Positions 41,601-46,029 of a stretch of 64,000 bases of DNA are shown in pieces. The stretch lies in contig JAWPHD010004457.1 of NCBI GenBank assembly GCA_037043455.1, forward strand, positions 123,566 to 187,565. Direction: 5' to 3'. Every line of letters starts with the position of its first letter. Position 1 is the first letter of the stretch. Position numbers and translations under genes: made by a program. The notes below the pieces were generated by a model. It saw only the letters and a list, made by a program, of their open reading frames with translations, did not search any database and was not told the origin of the DNA. This DNA is from Cyrtodaria siliqua. Its lineage: Eukaryota > Mollusca > Bivalvia > Adapedonta > Hiatellidae.

Positions 41601-44538
41601 TATTTGATCTTTACCAAACTTGCACAGATTGTTAATATCAATAAAAGCTTGACAAATTCGAAAAACAGCCGGATCGGTTTTGTTTCACAGGCGTTATGGC
41701 CCTTGATTTGCTGAAAATTGCCATATTCTGCCTAGTGAACACTCTAGTACCTTCATTTATTATTTGATCTTTACCAAACTTGCACAGATTGTTAATATCA
41801 ATGAAAGCTCAGAGAATTCGAGAATCAGCCAGATCGTACTAGTAACACAAGAGTTATGGCTCTTGATATTGTTAAAAATGCTGTATTTTGCATCGTTTAG
41901 CTGATAGGGTTTTTATTTTTCATCCGATCTTTGCCAAACTTTACCAACTTCTTAATATCAATACAAGCTTGGACAAGTTCGAAAAACAGCCAAATCGGAT
42001 TAATAATACCAGAGTTATGGCCCTTGATTTAGTTAAAAATGCCGTATTTTGCCTCGTTAAGAAGATAGGGCCTTCATTTGGTCGGATTTCAACAAAAGTT
42101 TGCAGGGATGATCAGCATCAAGCCTTGTTGTGCATATCATCACCGTATTCCGGCTGAATTAATTTGGCAGAGTTATGGTCCTTTAAAGGTTTTAGTACAC
42201 AAACTTTGTCCAGACTAGCTCTCCTGAACCCCTGGCTGAATTTCAGCGAAATTTTGCAAGGATGATCAGTACCAAGCCTAGTTGTGCATATCATCACAGT
42301 GTTCTGGCTGTAAGATTTTTGGCAGAGTTATGGCCCTTTATAGGTTTTAATACACAAAATTTGTCCGACTAGTTCTTCTGAACCCCTGGCCGGATGTCAG
42401 CGAAACTTGGCAAGGTTGATTAGTATCAAGCCTAGTTGTGCATATCATCATCGTGTTCTAGTTGAATGATTTTTGACGGAGTAATGACCCTTTAAAGGTT
42501 TTAATATGCAAACTTTGTGGCGATTAGTCTCTTCTGAACTCATGGCCAGATTTCAGCAAAACTTTTAGGGATGATCAGTACCAGGCCTAGTTGCGCATAT
42601 CATCGCCGTATTACAGTTGAATGATTTTTGACAGAGTTATGGCCCCTTAACACAAACTTTGTCCGGACTAGTTTTCCTGAACCCCTGGCTCAATTTCAGT
42701 GAAACTTGGCAGGAATGATCAGTACGAAGCCTAGTTGCGCATATCAATGTCGTGTTCCCCACCACAGACTCCATATAGCCAGTAGAGCAATACAGGCCCT
42801 CTTAGGCCTCTTGTTCAAACTTGTTTTCCTATTTTAGATTAATGCATGTGTTTAATTTCAGGTCTTCATACAAAGAAAGACAAGAACTTGGCTGGACAGG
42901 AAAGAAAAATAATAATGCAAATAAAATGAGAAGGTATGAAAAAGATGTACTGTCTTTTAAAATTGTTCAAATACATTGCTTTTCACTAAATCTCAAGACC
43001 AATTTTTCATTTGTAAAAATTGATTGAAGCATCTGCTGAGCTTTTGATGTTTGCAAATAAACAAAGATTTTTTTTAGAATTTTTTTTGATACGCCAATTT
43101 TTAAAAAACTGGTCGTATTATGTTTCCAAGCCTTGTTGGCGGGCGGGTGGATGATTGATTTCCGATCATTTAAAAGAGAATGTCTGGATGGATTGACTTC
43201 ATATTTGGGGACAATGTTTATGGCCACAATATAGCGGGAAAATTCGATAACCAATCAGATGACTCATATAATGCAGGAGTTATGGCCCTTTACTTTTGAA
43301 AATTGACTATTTTTGCAGTGTCCACTCAGTAACTTGAACATTTATAACTCAATCGTGATGAAACTTGGGGACAATGTTTGTGTCAACAATATCTGGGAAA
43401 GTTACATACCAGCTAGATCACACCTATAATTCCAGTGTTATGGCCCTTTGATTGTTGAAAATTGATGATTTTTACGTTTATTCATTCAATAACTTAACAT
43501 TTATAATCAAATCTTGATGAAACTTAGGGACAATGTTTATGGGCATAATATCTCGGCCAAGTTGGATAACCAGACAAATCTCATATAGAATGACGGAGTT
43601 AAGACCCTTTGATTTATGAAAATTAACATAACTTTTACATTTTATAATCCAATCTCAATATATTATTTATTCTCCAATAATATATATGCATGCTGCAGCT
43701 TGCTGCCAACAAATGTCTTTGAGACATTTAGTTCAACTGAAAGAGCATAAAATATCTTGCCAAGTTTCTTTGAAATTTGTCAGGGTCTTTATATCAATGA
43801 AGGCTCGGGACGTTCTGCAACTTCAAAAACCACCAATATCCGATATGAAACAATAGAAATATGGCTATTGTTTTAATGCTGTTATTACTCTAGACCTTTA
43901 TGTTGCAATTAACCCATAACCCCCTACATATATATAATGGACTGTTCTGTCTTTGAATTAAGACCATTCCATTTATGTGACAAAGGGGTGTTTTTGGGGG
44001 GAATGCCTGATTGGCCTGAGTTACTCGCAGGCTGATCTGGGTTTACAATGGACGCAAAGGCTATTATAGTCGTGCTTAGCGGGTTAAGGGTTAATCGTTA
44101 CCAAACTTTGTCAGGGTCTGTCTATCAATGAAAGCTTAGACAAGTTCAAAACCACCAATTTGGATATTATATTAAACAACAGAGTTACGGCCCTTGTTTT
44201 AATGAAGATGCCATATGCTGCCTTGTTAACACTCTTGCACCTCCATTTTGCATTTAATCTACCAAACTTTGTCAGGGTCTTTTTATATCAATGAAAGCCT
44301 GGACAATTTCGAAAACCAACAATACCAGAATCATTGCCCTTGTTTCAATGAAAAATGATATATTCTGCTTTGTTAACACTGTGCTCCTTTGTTTTTATCA
44401 AATCTTTAAATTAAGTTCTCAGGCCCTCTTGTATCTCTTGTTTTACATTCTATTCTGTAAAAGTAAATCCATGACAACAAAATGGCTTTATACCCATGTA
44501 CATGTATATTTTAATTCTTCTTTTCCAGAAAAAGATGA
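8626..44538 (+). CDS. DDX27: DDX27/Drs1 DEAD-box RNA helicase, 5'-incomplete
   Basis: Spliced gene assembled by hand from exons 8626-8696, 10199-10312, 11936-12050, 12990-13063, (13638-13667), 14462-14554, 14973-15078, 15378-15551, 16062-16212, 16911-17010, 17630-17771, 18280-18416, 20808/20814-20906, 30556-30638, 31119-31213, 33509-33718, 34344-34429, 38840-38960, 40642-40738, 42862-42933 and 44529-44538. All introns are GT-AG and all phases agree. About 720 codons are present against roughly 800 in vertebrate DDX27, so the N-terminus is missing. In order are an acidic and Lys-rich N-terminal region, Q motif (PTPIQ), motif I (TGSGKT), [34 protein letters not shown] and HRVGRKAR, then a basic C-terminal tail ending KMRRKR. 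DDX27 family members are ATP-dependent RNA helicases of the nucleolus acting in large ribosomal subunit assembly and 3' processing of 47S pre-rRNA with the PeBoW complex. Oddities are an in-frame TAG at 20811-20813 and Thr-to-Lys in motif VI. Family assignment is firm; integrity of this copy is uncertain. Confidence 0.95.
8740..9005 (-). mobile_element. tRNA-derived SINE, minus strand
   Basis: Read on the minus strand it has a box-A-like gcacggtggcctagtgtg, a box-B-like gtttgagtctcac, then the core 'gtgtcttgatgcaagacact', 'aaaccgggcagtcccatg' and 'ggttcctggattcctatg'. The same blocks in the same order occur at 20271-20585. It lies just inside the intron after the first DDX27 exon. Confidence 0.75.
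8985..9890. repeat. 20-bp minisatellite, about 44 copies
   Basis: Unit 'aatacactaggccaccgtgc' with point variants and a few 5-6-base insertions. The unit equals the reverse complement of the 5' head of the adjoining SINE, and the first unit is continuous with that head. Confidence 0.95.
10199..10312 (+). CDS. DDX27: DDX27 exon, TLDDKI segment
   Basis: Acceptor tattacag, donor gtaagt; 38 codons in phase 0. It reads EDHFKGFKS and later [17 protein letters not shown], matching the TTLDEKIEKVRKKRK segment of vertebrate DDX27. A MITE-like element begins only 19 nt after the donor. Confidence 0.9.
10332..10519. mobile_element. MITE with TTAACCCGCTA inverted ends
   Basis: Begins ttaacccgctacttataa and ends catgcttagcgggttaa, so TTAACCCGCTA is inverted at the two ends. 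A TTAA at both outer ends would suit piggyBac-type target choice. A related copy lies at 43909-44093, sharing 'gactgttct', 'tctttgaattaagacc', 'atttatgtgacaaagg' and 'gcaaaggctattatagtc'. No coding capacity. Confidence 0.8.
10520..11510. repeat. GAT-rich triplet repeat region
   Basis: Mostly gat/gtg/gct triplets. From 10706 to 10960 there is a higher-order unit of about 75-80 bp (gatgatgccagctatgaagg, then tggtgatgctgctgatgatg and acttgtgaagctggtgattt) in three to four copies. Because the unit is a multiple of three, an acidic open frame persists, but it lacks splice context and family similarity. Pure (gatgat)n occurs near 11456-11500. Confidence 0.85.
11936..12050 (+). CDS. DDX27: DDX27 exon, acidic segment
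   Basis: Acceptor ttttttcacag, donor gtaaaatag. It encodes an Asp/Glu-rich stretch ([14 protein letters not shown] and later [13 protein letters not shown]), corresponding to the acidic region before the helicase core. It ends in phase 1. The donor is the first copy of a 35-bp tandem repeat that carries the same donor five times. Confidence 0.9.
12051..12225. repeat. 35-bp tandem repeat carrying the exon's splice donor, 5 copies
   Basis: Units start at 12051, 12086, 12121, 12156 and 12191, each beginning gtaaaataggtgtaatgaca. The exon ends gcag directly before the first copy, and each later copy is preceded by ggcag or gacag, so each boundary is a CAG|GTAAAA donor. The last copy is incomplete. 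Confidence 0.95.
12990..13063 (+). CDS. DDX27: DDX27 exon, basic segment
   Basis: Acceptor attttttag, donor gtattc. With the carried-over base it reads [17 protein letters not shown], then GEDLEEEE. It is a Lys/Arg-rich stretch matching KADTLKVKDRKKKKKKG of vertebrate DDX27 and probably serves as nucleolar or nuclear localisation signal (inference from family). Ends at a codon boundary. Confidence 0.9.
13259..13343. repeat. 43-bp direct duplication
   Basis: The stretch beginning tgacgtagaaaactttgaac and ending ccacaggtaaa occurs twice in tandem within an intron. Confidence 0.9.
13638..13667 (+). CDS. DDX27: Candidate 30-nt microexon of DDX27
   Basis: A good acceptor (tttttaatag) and donor (gtaaga) enclose exactly ten codons, [10 protein letters not shown], in phase 0 on both sides, so it can be included or skipped without breaking the frame. 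The FFEN core resembles the FFEDA motif of vertebrate DDX27 just before the Q motif. However, the next exon also aligns to that motif ([14 protein letters not shown]), so the two may be partly redundant. It could be a constitutive microexon, a cassette exon or chance. Confidence 0.5.
13877..13949 (+). repeat. tRNA-like SINE head, copy 1
   Basis: Folds as a cloverleaf: acceptor GGCCGGT/TCTGGCT (two G-U pairs, one mismatch), D arm gctc...gagc, anticodon arm TCGGA/TCTGA, T arm CCGGG-TTCGAGC-CCCGG (perfect). Boxes A (tagctcagtcgg) and B (ggttcgagcc) look functional for RNA polymerase III. The anticodon loop ACAGTAG has C where T33 is universal, so it is more likely a SINE head or tRNA pseudogene than a working tRNA. 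Confidence 0.65.
14111..14183 (+). repeat. tRNA-like SINE head, copy 2
   Basis: Same cloverleaf as copy 1, but the T-stem has one mismatch (CCGGG against CCAGG) and the anticodon loop is ACGGTAG. Supports decay of a duplicated non-functional unit. Confidence 0.65.
14462..14554 (+). CDS. DDX27: DDX27 exon, YDENMSF segment
   Basis: Acceptor cttcattacag, donor gtatgt; 31 codons in phase 0. It includes [19 protein letters not shown], which is nearly the vertebrate QYDENLSFQDMNLSRPLLK. This is the conserved lead-in to the Q motif. Confidence 0.97.
14973..15078 (+). CDS. DDX27: DDX27 exon, Q motif and start of motif I
   Basis: Acceptor ttaatatttcag, donor gtgagt. It reads [20 protein letters not shown], then [15 protein letters not shown]. 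The upstream aromatic (F) and PTPIQ form the Q motif that binds adenine. Motif I (Walker A, TGSGKT) is split across this intron, with the Gly codon interrupted after its first base. Confidence 0.98.
15378..15551 (+). CDS. DDX27: DDX27 exon, motifs I and Ia
   Basis: Acceptor gaattacag, donor gtaagt. Completes GKT of Walker A, then reads [20 protein letters not shown] and [18 protein letters not shown] is motif Ia, an RNA contact. Phases 1 in and 1 out match both neighbours. Confidence 0.98.
15650..15812 (-). mobile_element. SINE family A, minus strand
   Basis: On the minus strand: ggtcgaggagttaacgttgc (box A-like), gtttgattccactgggagat (box B-like), then 'tacggatggcaggaggtata' and 'agtactggttctcc'. 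The same family occurs at 33148, 39730, 45340 and, interrupted, at 45565-45960. Confidence 0.75.
16062..16212 (+). CDS. DDX27: DDX27 exon, GG, TPGR and DEAD motifs
   Basis: Acceptor ttacttacaatag, donor gtaggc. Reads [32 protein letters not shown] and later [10 protein letters not shown]. It contains the GG doublet, motif Ib (TPGR) and the Walker B box DEAD used for Mg-ATP hydrolysis. Ends in phase 2 inside an Arg codon. Confidence 0.98.
16911..17010 (+). CDS. DDX27: DDX27 exon, motif III (SAT)
   Basis: Acceptor ctcatttatag, donor gtaaat. Reads [20 protein letters not shown] and [17 protein letters not shown] is motif III, which couples ATP hydrolysis to unwinding. Confidence 0.98.
17630..17771 (+). 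CDS. DDX27: DDX27 exon, start of second RecA lobe
   Basis: Acceptor ctacatttttacag, donor gtagga. Reads [20 protein letters not shown] and [19 protein letters not shown]. The [14 protein letters not shown] run is almost identical to vertebrate DDX27 and specific to this subfamily. Confidence 0.98.
18280..18416 (+). CDS. DDX27: DDX27 exon, motif IV region and LHGNLSQ
   Basis: Acceptor catttgttgcag, donor gttagt. Reads [30 protein letters not shown] and [11 protein letters not shown], covering motif IV and the first half of motif IVa. It ends exactly at a codon boundary, so the next exon should begin with Arg-Leu as in relatives (see the exon at 20808). Confidence 0.97.
19230..20128. repeat. 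~43-bp minisatellite, about 20 copies
   Basis: Units contain 'tatgtattggaggttaatgt', 'ctgtgaatatggtatggtat', with variants carrying 'gattaatatgg' or a 'catatg/cgtatg' change, some arranged in a higher-order pattern. Fills part of the intron before the motif V exon. Frames stay open across it without being coding. Confidence 0.95.
20271..20585 (+). mobile_element. tRNA-derived SINE (GGGCAAGACACTT family)
   Basis: Box-A-like tggcccagtggatagt, box-B-like ggttgagcctcatt, then gtgtccttgggcaagacact, aaaaccgggcagtcccatgt and a tail ending near gggccattaaacaacaattt. Same family as 8740-9005 (minus), and related to 23036-23290. Confidence 0.8.
20806..20813 (+). other. Tandem 3' splice acceptors (AG 20806-7 and AG 20812-3)
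   Basis: Two AG dinucleotides lie 6 nt apart at the start of the motif V exon. The first preserves family alignment but gives an immediate stop codon; the second avoids the stop at the cost of two residues. Which is used cannot be seen without transcripts. Confidence 0.6.
20808..20906 (+). CDS. DDX27: DDX27 exon, motif V, with in-frame TAG or shifted acceptor
   Basis: From the expected acceptor (tgtttag, ending 20807) the exon reads AGA TAG and then GAT ACA CTG, i.e. R-stop-DTLKRF. Relatives have QRLEALRRF here, so TAG replaces a Leu codon (one base from TTG). Using the AG inside the TAG itself as acceptor starts the exon at 20814 with [20 protein letters not shown] and [11 protein letters not shown]. 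That restores an open frame but deletes Arg-Leu, including the Arg of the QxxR motif IVa. Motif V ([10 protein letters not shown]) is intact. Donor gtgagt. Confidence 0.9.
21860..22915. repeat. 39-bp minisatellite, about 27 copies
   Basis: Unit contains catgggttcacactctggca and gtggcatacagacctctat. 39 is a multiple of three, so all three frames stay open through most copies and give long repetitive ORFs that are not genes. Located in the 9.6-kb intron of DDX27. Confidence 0.95.
23036..23290 (+). mobile_element. tRNA-derived SINE
   Basis: tgacccagtggatagcac (box A-like), gggttcaagcctcac (box B-like), gtgtccttgggcaagacact core, and tail aaacaaaattcaattcaatt. Its 3' end abuts the 50-bp splice-acceptor array. 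Confidence 0.85.
23291..23473. repeat. 50-bp splice-acceptor tandem array, left part
   Basis: Nearly four units of the array that continues at 29911. Units read ttctttgactgtttgctatg, tattatagattatcaacttg and tttctatttg. Interrupted inside a unit (after gatagattat) by a 6.4-kb insertion. Confidence 0.92.
23474..28566. mobile_element. Inserted element copy 1 (5.1 kb) with TTATTGGAG inverted ends
   Basis: Left end 23474-23639 is repeated at 28567-28732, and right end 28102-28566 is repeated at 29446-29910, both pairs equal in length and nearly identical. TTATTGGAG at 23504 is inverted as CTCCAATAA at the right end. Just outside is a palindrome tgactataa...ttatagtca. The interior shows no transposase I can recognise; it contains a direct ~170-bp duplication (about 27730-27890 and 27920-28075, with 'cgctgctgccaaaaaa' and 'ggatgggagcctg'). 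Probably non-autonomous. Confidence 0.75.
28567..29910. mobile_element. Inserted element copy 2 (1.34 kb), tandem to copy 1
   Basis: Same 166-bp left end and 465-bp right end as copy 1, joined directly after it, but with a different ~710-bp middle (28733-29445). One seen difference in the right ends is tgctaacc against tgcttacc. The middle contains a 28-bp duplication (cagtgttttatgttgcaaga near 29230-29290). No coding potential recognised. Confidence 0.75.
29911..30580. repeat. 50-bp splice-acceptor tandem array, right part
   Basis: About 13 units running into the exon at 30556. Each unit holds a pyrimidine-rich stretch, 'tgctatgtat', a ...ATAG or TGTAG acceptor, and 'attatcaac', which equals the first nine exon bases; then it diverges to 'ttgtttctatttg' where the real exon continues 'gttactatgccc'. 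Confidence 0.95.
30556..30638 (+). CDS. DDX27: DDX27 exon, motif VI (Thr-to-Lys variant)
   Basis: Acceptor tgtattgtag, donor gtaaat. Reads [20 protein letters not shown], then ARAGKSG. The Arg finger residues of motif VI are present, but the Thr of HRVGRTAR is Lys (AAG; ACG would be Thr). The first nine bases of this exon and the whole acceptor region form the unit of the 50-bp tandem array just upstream. Confidence 0.96.
31119..31213 (+). CDS. DDX27: DDX27 exon after motif VI
   Basis: Acceptor gcattgatag, donor gtaatt. Reads [20 protein letters not shown] and [12 protein letters not shown], matching RSVSLVGEDERKMLKEIV of vertebrate DDX27. Phase 2 in, 1 out. Confidence 0.97.
31500..32272. 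mobile_element. Element with TGTCGCCTG inverted ends
   Basis: Starts gtgtcgcctgcgtatcatgg and ends catggcaggcgacac. Inside are a gtccgtcgt run and about four units of ~150 bp with 'aacctgcaacctaacc', 'tgacctatgttcatcaaact' and 'aaggaatgttgttac'. Another member of the multi-unit repeat class with its own end sequence. Confidence 0.8.
32291..32361. repeat. 71-bp palindrome around GATCAGGATC
   Basis: taggtaactgccagatcagg pairs with cctgatctggcatttaccta, with an inner cactcgagg / cctctcgtg pair and loop ctacg. Likely the end or core of a palindromic MITE. Confidence 0.8.
32706..32849. repeat. 144-bp near-perfect palindrome
   Basis: ggatctgagactcgtcattt pairs with aaatgacaactcatgtcagatcc at the other end, and the pairing continues through 'aattttattaaactcgt' / 'actcgtttaataaaatt' to the centre at about 32777. 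An outer inverted pair, ttttatcacatgaa (about 32395) and ttcatgtgataaaa (about 32692), suggests the two palindromes belong to one element of about 500 bp. Confidence 0.85.
32960..33440. repeat. Degenerate 'acttttgctgctta' repeat, interrupted by a SINE
   Basis: Phrases such as acttttgctgcttaa, acttttgttgct and cacttttgcagcta recur every 25-45 bases on both sides of 33148-33305. Confidence 0.7.
33148..33305 (+). mobile_element. SINE family A fragment
   Basis: cactgggagcttgacttggg, then 'ggagatatgcagtactggtt', 'ctacccaggaataagtgggt' and 'aaaatgtgctggaatatgac'. Matches 39795-39985 and 45400-45550 in the same order; the tRNA-like head is missing. Confidence 0.75.
33509..33718 (+). CDS. DDX27: DDX27 exon, coiled-coil region
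   Basis: Acceptor catttcttgcag, donor gtaagg. Reads [20 protein letters not shown], a long charged helix, and ends [18 protein letters not shown] is the subfamily signature in the C-terminal extension. A second possible donor 5 nt downstream (after tgtaag) would put the next exon out of frame, so the donor at 33719 is chosen. Confidence 0.96.
34344..34429 (+). CDS. DDX27: DDX27 exon, lysine-rich
   Basis: Acceptor ttcactttag, donor gttagt (weaker). After the split codon reads [20 protein letters not shown] and KAAKNNPT. It corresponds to the basic KKKRKKFMKDAKKKG part of vertebrate DDX27, with low primary conservation. Phase fits on both sides. Confidence 0.85.
34480..34838. repeat. 25-bp minisatellite, left part
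   Basis: About 14 copies of a unit containing agctagcagaagaataatg and tccctt. The array resumes at 37258-37390 after the composite insertion. Confidence 0.95.
34839..35490. mobile_element. 652-bp inverted-ended unit, copy 1
   Basis: Ends GGGGGCACTCCTCAGTTT and, on the opposite strand, GGGGGCACTCCACAGTTT. It is identical in length to 36606-37257; the only difference I see is one base in a poly-T run. A minus-strand 115-codon frame (35421-35074) is preserved, but similarity is uniform inside and outside it. Confidence 0.85.
35491..36605. other. Interior between the two 652-bp units
   Basis: Contains a dense cluster of tatcttgagatatctca-type self-complementary repeats (about 35690-36030), a gtgacgtcatgtcacatgac block near 36258, and a 290-bp right part (36315-36605) repeated in inverted orientation at 48723-49015. 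No gene recognised. Confidence 0.7.
36606..37257. mobile_element. 652-bp inverted-ended unit, copy 2
   Basis: Direct repeat of 34839-35490. Its outer flank (TTA then gctagcagaag) rejoins the 25-bp minisatellite, so TTA may be the target duplication of the whole 34839-37257 composite. Confidence 0.85.
37258..37395. repeat. 25-bp minisatellite, right part
   Basis: Five more units (ttagctagcagaagaatta, tgtccc) continue the array interrupted at 34838. Confidence 0.95.
37640..38010. repeat. Degenerate 'ggtgctgagtaacactaaat' repeats
   Basis: About six near-perfect 23-bp copies (37680-37805) grade into diverged 'tatgttgaatagcactaaca' copies. Intronic. Confidence 0.85.
38840..38960 (+). CDS. DDX27: DDX27 exon, FEILKSQLF segment
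   Basis: Acceptor gttttatacag, donor gtagat. Reads [30 protein letters not shown] and [10 protein letters not shown]. It aligns with EERSQFEILKAQMFAERLAKRNRR of vertebrates. Confidence 0.95.
39000..39160 (+). mobile_element. tRNA-derived SINE
   Basis: ggtgtctcggtctgtgggga (box A region), gcaggttgatcccactgc (box B region), then 'gggaattaaacctggacaat' and 'ctctgtaccgg', and 3' sequence up to the neighbouring MITE. Confidence 0.6.
39164..39628. mobile_element. MITE with GGTTCTCCCAT inverted ends
   Basis: Starts ggttctcccatcggttcc and ends gttgccaatgggagaacc. Sub-terminal ggtaacc and cgataacc motifs recur on both sides. No coding capacity recognised. Confidence 0.7.
39730..39985 (+). mobile_element. 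SINE family A, full copy
   Basis: tccgtggtctaggggtttaa (box A), gtgggttcgaatcccactgg (box B), then 'ggagatatacagtactggtt', 'ctatccagg', 'gcctaaaatgtgctaaaaat' and a short A-rich 3' end. Best preserved member of this family in the window. Confidence 0.85.
40402..40560 (+). mobile_element. tRNA-derived SINE (GTTAACGGGGCATAAAA type)
   Basis: tcggtagctctgtggatacg (box A), a weak box B (gtgtgggttttttc), 3' region ctaatatgatgtgttaacgg and ggcataaaacatccgttcat. Similar 3' logic to 44715-44885. Confidence 0.65.
40642..40738 (+). CDS. DDX27: DDX27 exon, FDQELTNT segment
   Basis: Acceptor tttacttgcacag, donor gtaaga. Reads [20 protein letters not shown] and [13 protein letters not shown], close to the vertebrate GPAKKQKQGKKSVFDEELTNT. 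Its last 23 bases plus the donor are the first unit of a degenerate ~52-bp tandem array in the following intron. Confidence 0.97.
40716..41034. repeat. ~52-bp tandem array seeded by an exon end and its donor
   Basis: Six degenerate units start at gctgtgaagaaattcagagc inside the exon and continue gggtaagattatttatac. Units 2 to 4 keep GTAAGAT after an exon-like 'aaattcagagct' or 'aaattcagattt'; units 5 and 6 have lost the GTAAG. Only the first is in frame with the protein. Confidence 0.9.
41183..42815. repeat. Multi-unit repeat element AGCTCTACTGGCC ... GGCCTCTTG
   Basis: Head tagctctactggccgaaggc, a cgtcagtccgcctgtcgtcc run, about six 150-bp units ('gatctttacgaaactttgcc', 'gttcgaaaaccagccagatc', 'gagttatggcccttgattt'), then four ~170-bp units of a second type ('gcctagttgtgcatatcatc', 'tttgtccggactagttctcc'). 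Tail gccagtagagcaatacaggc, cctcttaggcctcttgtt. Sits entirely in one intron. Confidence 0.85.
42862..42933 (+). CDS. DDX27: DDX27 penultimate exon
   Basis: Acceptor gtttaatttcag, donor gtatga. Reads [20 protein letters not shown] and NKMR, matching GPSFEERKQLGL of vertebrate DDX27. Ends in phase 2. Confidence 0.95.
43085..43700. repeat. Multi-unit repeat, 'gatgaaacttggggacaatg' type
   Basis: Three to four units of about 160 bp share 'gggacaatgtttatgg', 'cagctagatcacacctataa' and 'gagttatggccctttga', each also ending in a 'gaaaattga' phrase. No tail of the GGGCCTCTTG type seen. Confidence 0.7.
43720..44430. repeat. Multi-unit repeat fragment, interrupted by a MITE
   Basis: Units with 'gtcagggtctttatatcaat', 'gaaggctcgg', 'gaaaaccaacaa' and 'gcccttgttttaatg' lie on both sides of 43909-44093. 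Tail 'caggccctcttgtatctcttg' at about 44420. Directly upstream of the last coding exon. Confidence 0.75.
43909..44093. mobile_element. MITE with TTAACCC inverted ends, second copy
   Basis: Begins ttaacccataaccccctac and ends tagcgggttaagggttaa, an 18-base imperfect inverted repeat. Interior matches 10332-10519 block by block. Confidence 0.8.
44529..44538 (+). CDS. DDX27: DDX27 last coding exon and stop
   Basis: Acceptor ttcttttccag followed by three codons (closing Arg, Lys, Arg) and TGA at 44536-44538. The tail MRRKR resembles the vertebrate ending RYKRRK, so despite its size this is the likely terminal exon. Confidence 0.85.
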
Positions 44539-44620
44539 CCAGTGGACCATTGAAGTATTGTTGTTGCCTAACTGTTCATGCCATTCTAAAAAAATAAATT
44601 CTATGATAATGCTATCGTGA
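44539..44620 (+). terminator. DDX27 3' UTR with polyadenylation signal
   Basis: A short untranslated tail follows the stop. AATAAA lies at 44593-44598, about 55 nt after the stop codon; cleavage would be expected 10-30 nt later. Confidence 0.65.
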
Positions 44621-44714
44621 TGATTTGTTTAATAATTTATGTATACCAGTATGATGGTTCCATACAGGTTGTACTGGTTTAATAACAATGCATTAAGTGA
44701 GTGGTTTCAACAAT

Positions 44715-44885
44715 GCATTAAGTGAGTGGGTAGCTCAGTGGATAAGCACTTGAGTTTAGAGCAGCACATCTCTGGACCATGTGGGATCACTTCCTGGTGG
44801 GGAAATGTCACATGAGCAACATCATCATTCATCTCATCTACTTCCGAAATGACCCTGTGTTAATGGGATGATAAACACATTATTT
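44715..44885 (+). mobile_element. tRNA-derived SINE
   Basis: gtgggtagctcagtggataa (box A), catgtgggatcacttcc (weak box B), 3' part 'ctgtgttaatgggatgataa' and a T-rich end. It lies just downstream of the DDX27 polyadenylation signal. Confidence 0.7.
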
Positions 44886-44984
44886 TTTTCTTCCATTTAT
44901 AGGATATGTTAACAATATTTTAAAATTAAAACAATGTACAAAAGCTATTGAGAAGGATTATTCAGGCTTTCCCTAACCCTCTCT

Positions 44985-45290
44985 TTTCTGGAATATATTT
45001 CAACTTTCCTGCTACATGCTGAGGATATACCGATGCTTCCTGCCAAGTTTCCTCGAAATCCAACAAGCCGTTTAGGAGTAGCACTGACAAGAAATTTAAA
45101 GTAAAAATGAAAAACGGCCATAACTCCATCAAGATTCGGCGAACTGGAACAAAAGCGTGATATGCACAACTTGATATCTTACCGCTGCTTCCTGCCAAGT
45201 TTTCTCGAAATCCAACAAGGCGTTTAGGAGGAGTAGCGCCGACAAGAAATTTAAAGTAAAAATCTCCTCCTAAACGGCTTATTTTTTTTA
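44985..45290. repeat. Inverted and tandem pieces of the CAAGTTTCCTCGAAATCCAAC repeat
   Basis: Two ~150-bp units ('ccgatgcttcctgccaagtt', 'aatccaacaagccgtttagg', 'gacaagaaatttaaagtaaa'). The reverse complement of the same phrases occurs at 51165-51380. Confidence 0.75.
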
Positions 45291-45339
45291 GAAGAAAGTT
45301 GTTTAAATAGTAATTAATGCTAACATAAACTAATGTGTT

Positions 45340-45550
45340 TACGTGCCCGAGATGGTAAAGACTTTTTCATCTGTCACTGCTGCAAGAGCTCAACTTGTAA
45401 GTGAGAAAGACTCGATTCTTACAGATGCGGGAGGTATACAATACTGGTTCTACCCAGGAAATAGTAGGTGGTATGCCTTCTCCTTAAATAAAAAATTGAC
45501 CTTCATATAAAGCCTAAAACGTTCTGAAAATGACATAAAACACCATTCAA
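45340..45550 (+). mobile_element. SINE family A copy
   Basis: Diverged tRNA-like head (gtgcccgagatggtaaagac), then 'cgattcttacagatgcggga', 'aatactggttctacccagg' and 'aaagcctaaaacgttctgaa'. Confidence 0.75.
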
Positions 45551-45564
45551 CCAAATCAGAAACG

Positions 45565-45960
45565 AGTCATTTTCAGCACATTTTAGGCTTTATAACATTT
45601 TCGATTTTTATCGGGGCGGGGTCGTGAGAATCTAACTTAAAATCACTTGTCTCTTCCGCTGTAGTTTCGATCCCGGATTGCTATCCAGATGGCTTGCGGA
45701 ACGTCGGTGTTTCTACCCAGGTGCCCACCCGTGCACAAAAATTTCCCGGATGGGCACCTTGGTCTTCCTCCACCAATGGAAGCTGGAAAGTCGCCGTATA
45801 ACCTTAGCTGTTGGTTTGACTATAAAATCCAATTCAGTTCGATTTTTATGGTGGAGGCAGACCACCTACCTTTTCCTGGGTAAAACCAGTACTGTACACC
45901 TCCCACCATCCACAAGAATCAAGTCGAGCTCACAGTGGGATTTGAACTCAAGTGAAATTT
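45565..45960 (-). mobile_element. SINE family A, minus strand, split by a second SINE
   Basis: Minus-strand family A pieces at 45565-45611 (tttcagcacattttaggctt) and 45838-45960 (ggtaaaaccagtactgtaca, acagtgggatttgaac) are separated by the 226-bp SINE at 45612-45837. Confidence 0.8.
45612..45837 (+). mobile_element. SINE family B with 12-bp target duplication
   Basis: Flanked on both sides by TTCGATTTTTAT (45600-45611 and 45838-45849). Contains box-B-like agtttcgatcccggat, then 'ggcttgcggaacgtcggtgt', 'ctacccaggtgcccacccgt', 'cttcctccaccaatggaagc' and tail aaaatccaattcag. A second copy is at 56180-56385. This matches a SINE widespread in bivalves. Confidence 0.88.
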
Positions 45961-46029
45961 ACAAATGTCTCTTTTTTTTCGGAGGTAAATAATGAGAGAA
46001 AAAAAAGAGTGATAACAGTATTTTCCTAT

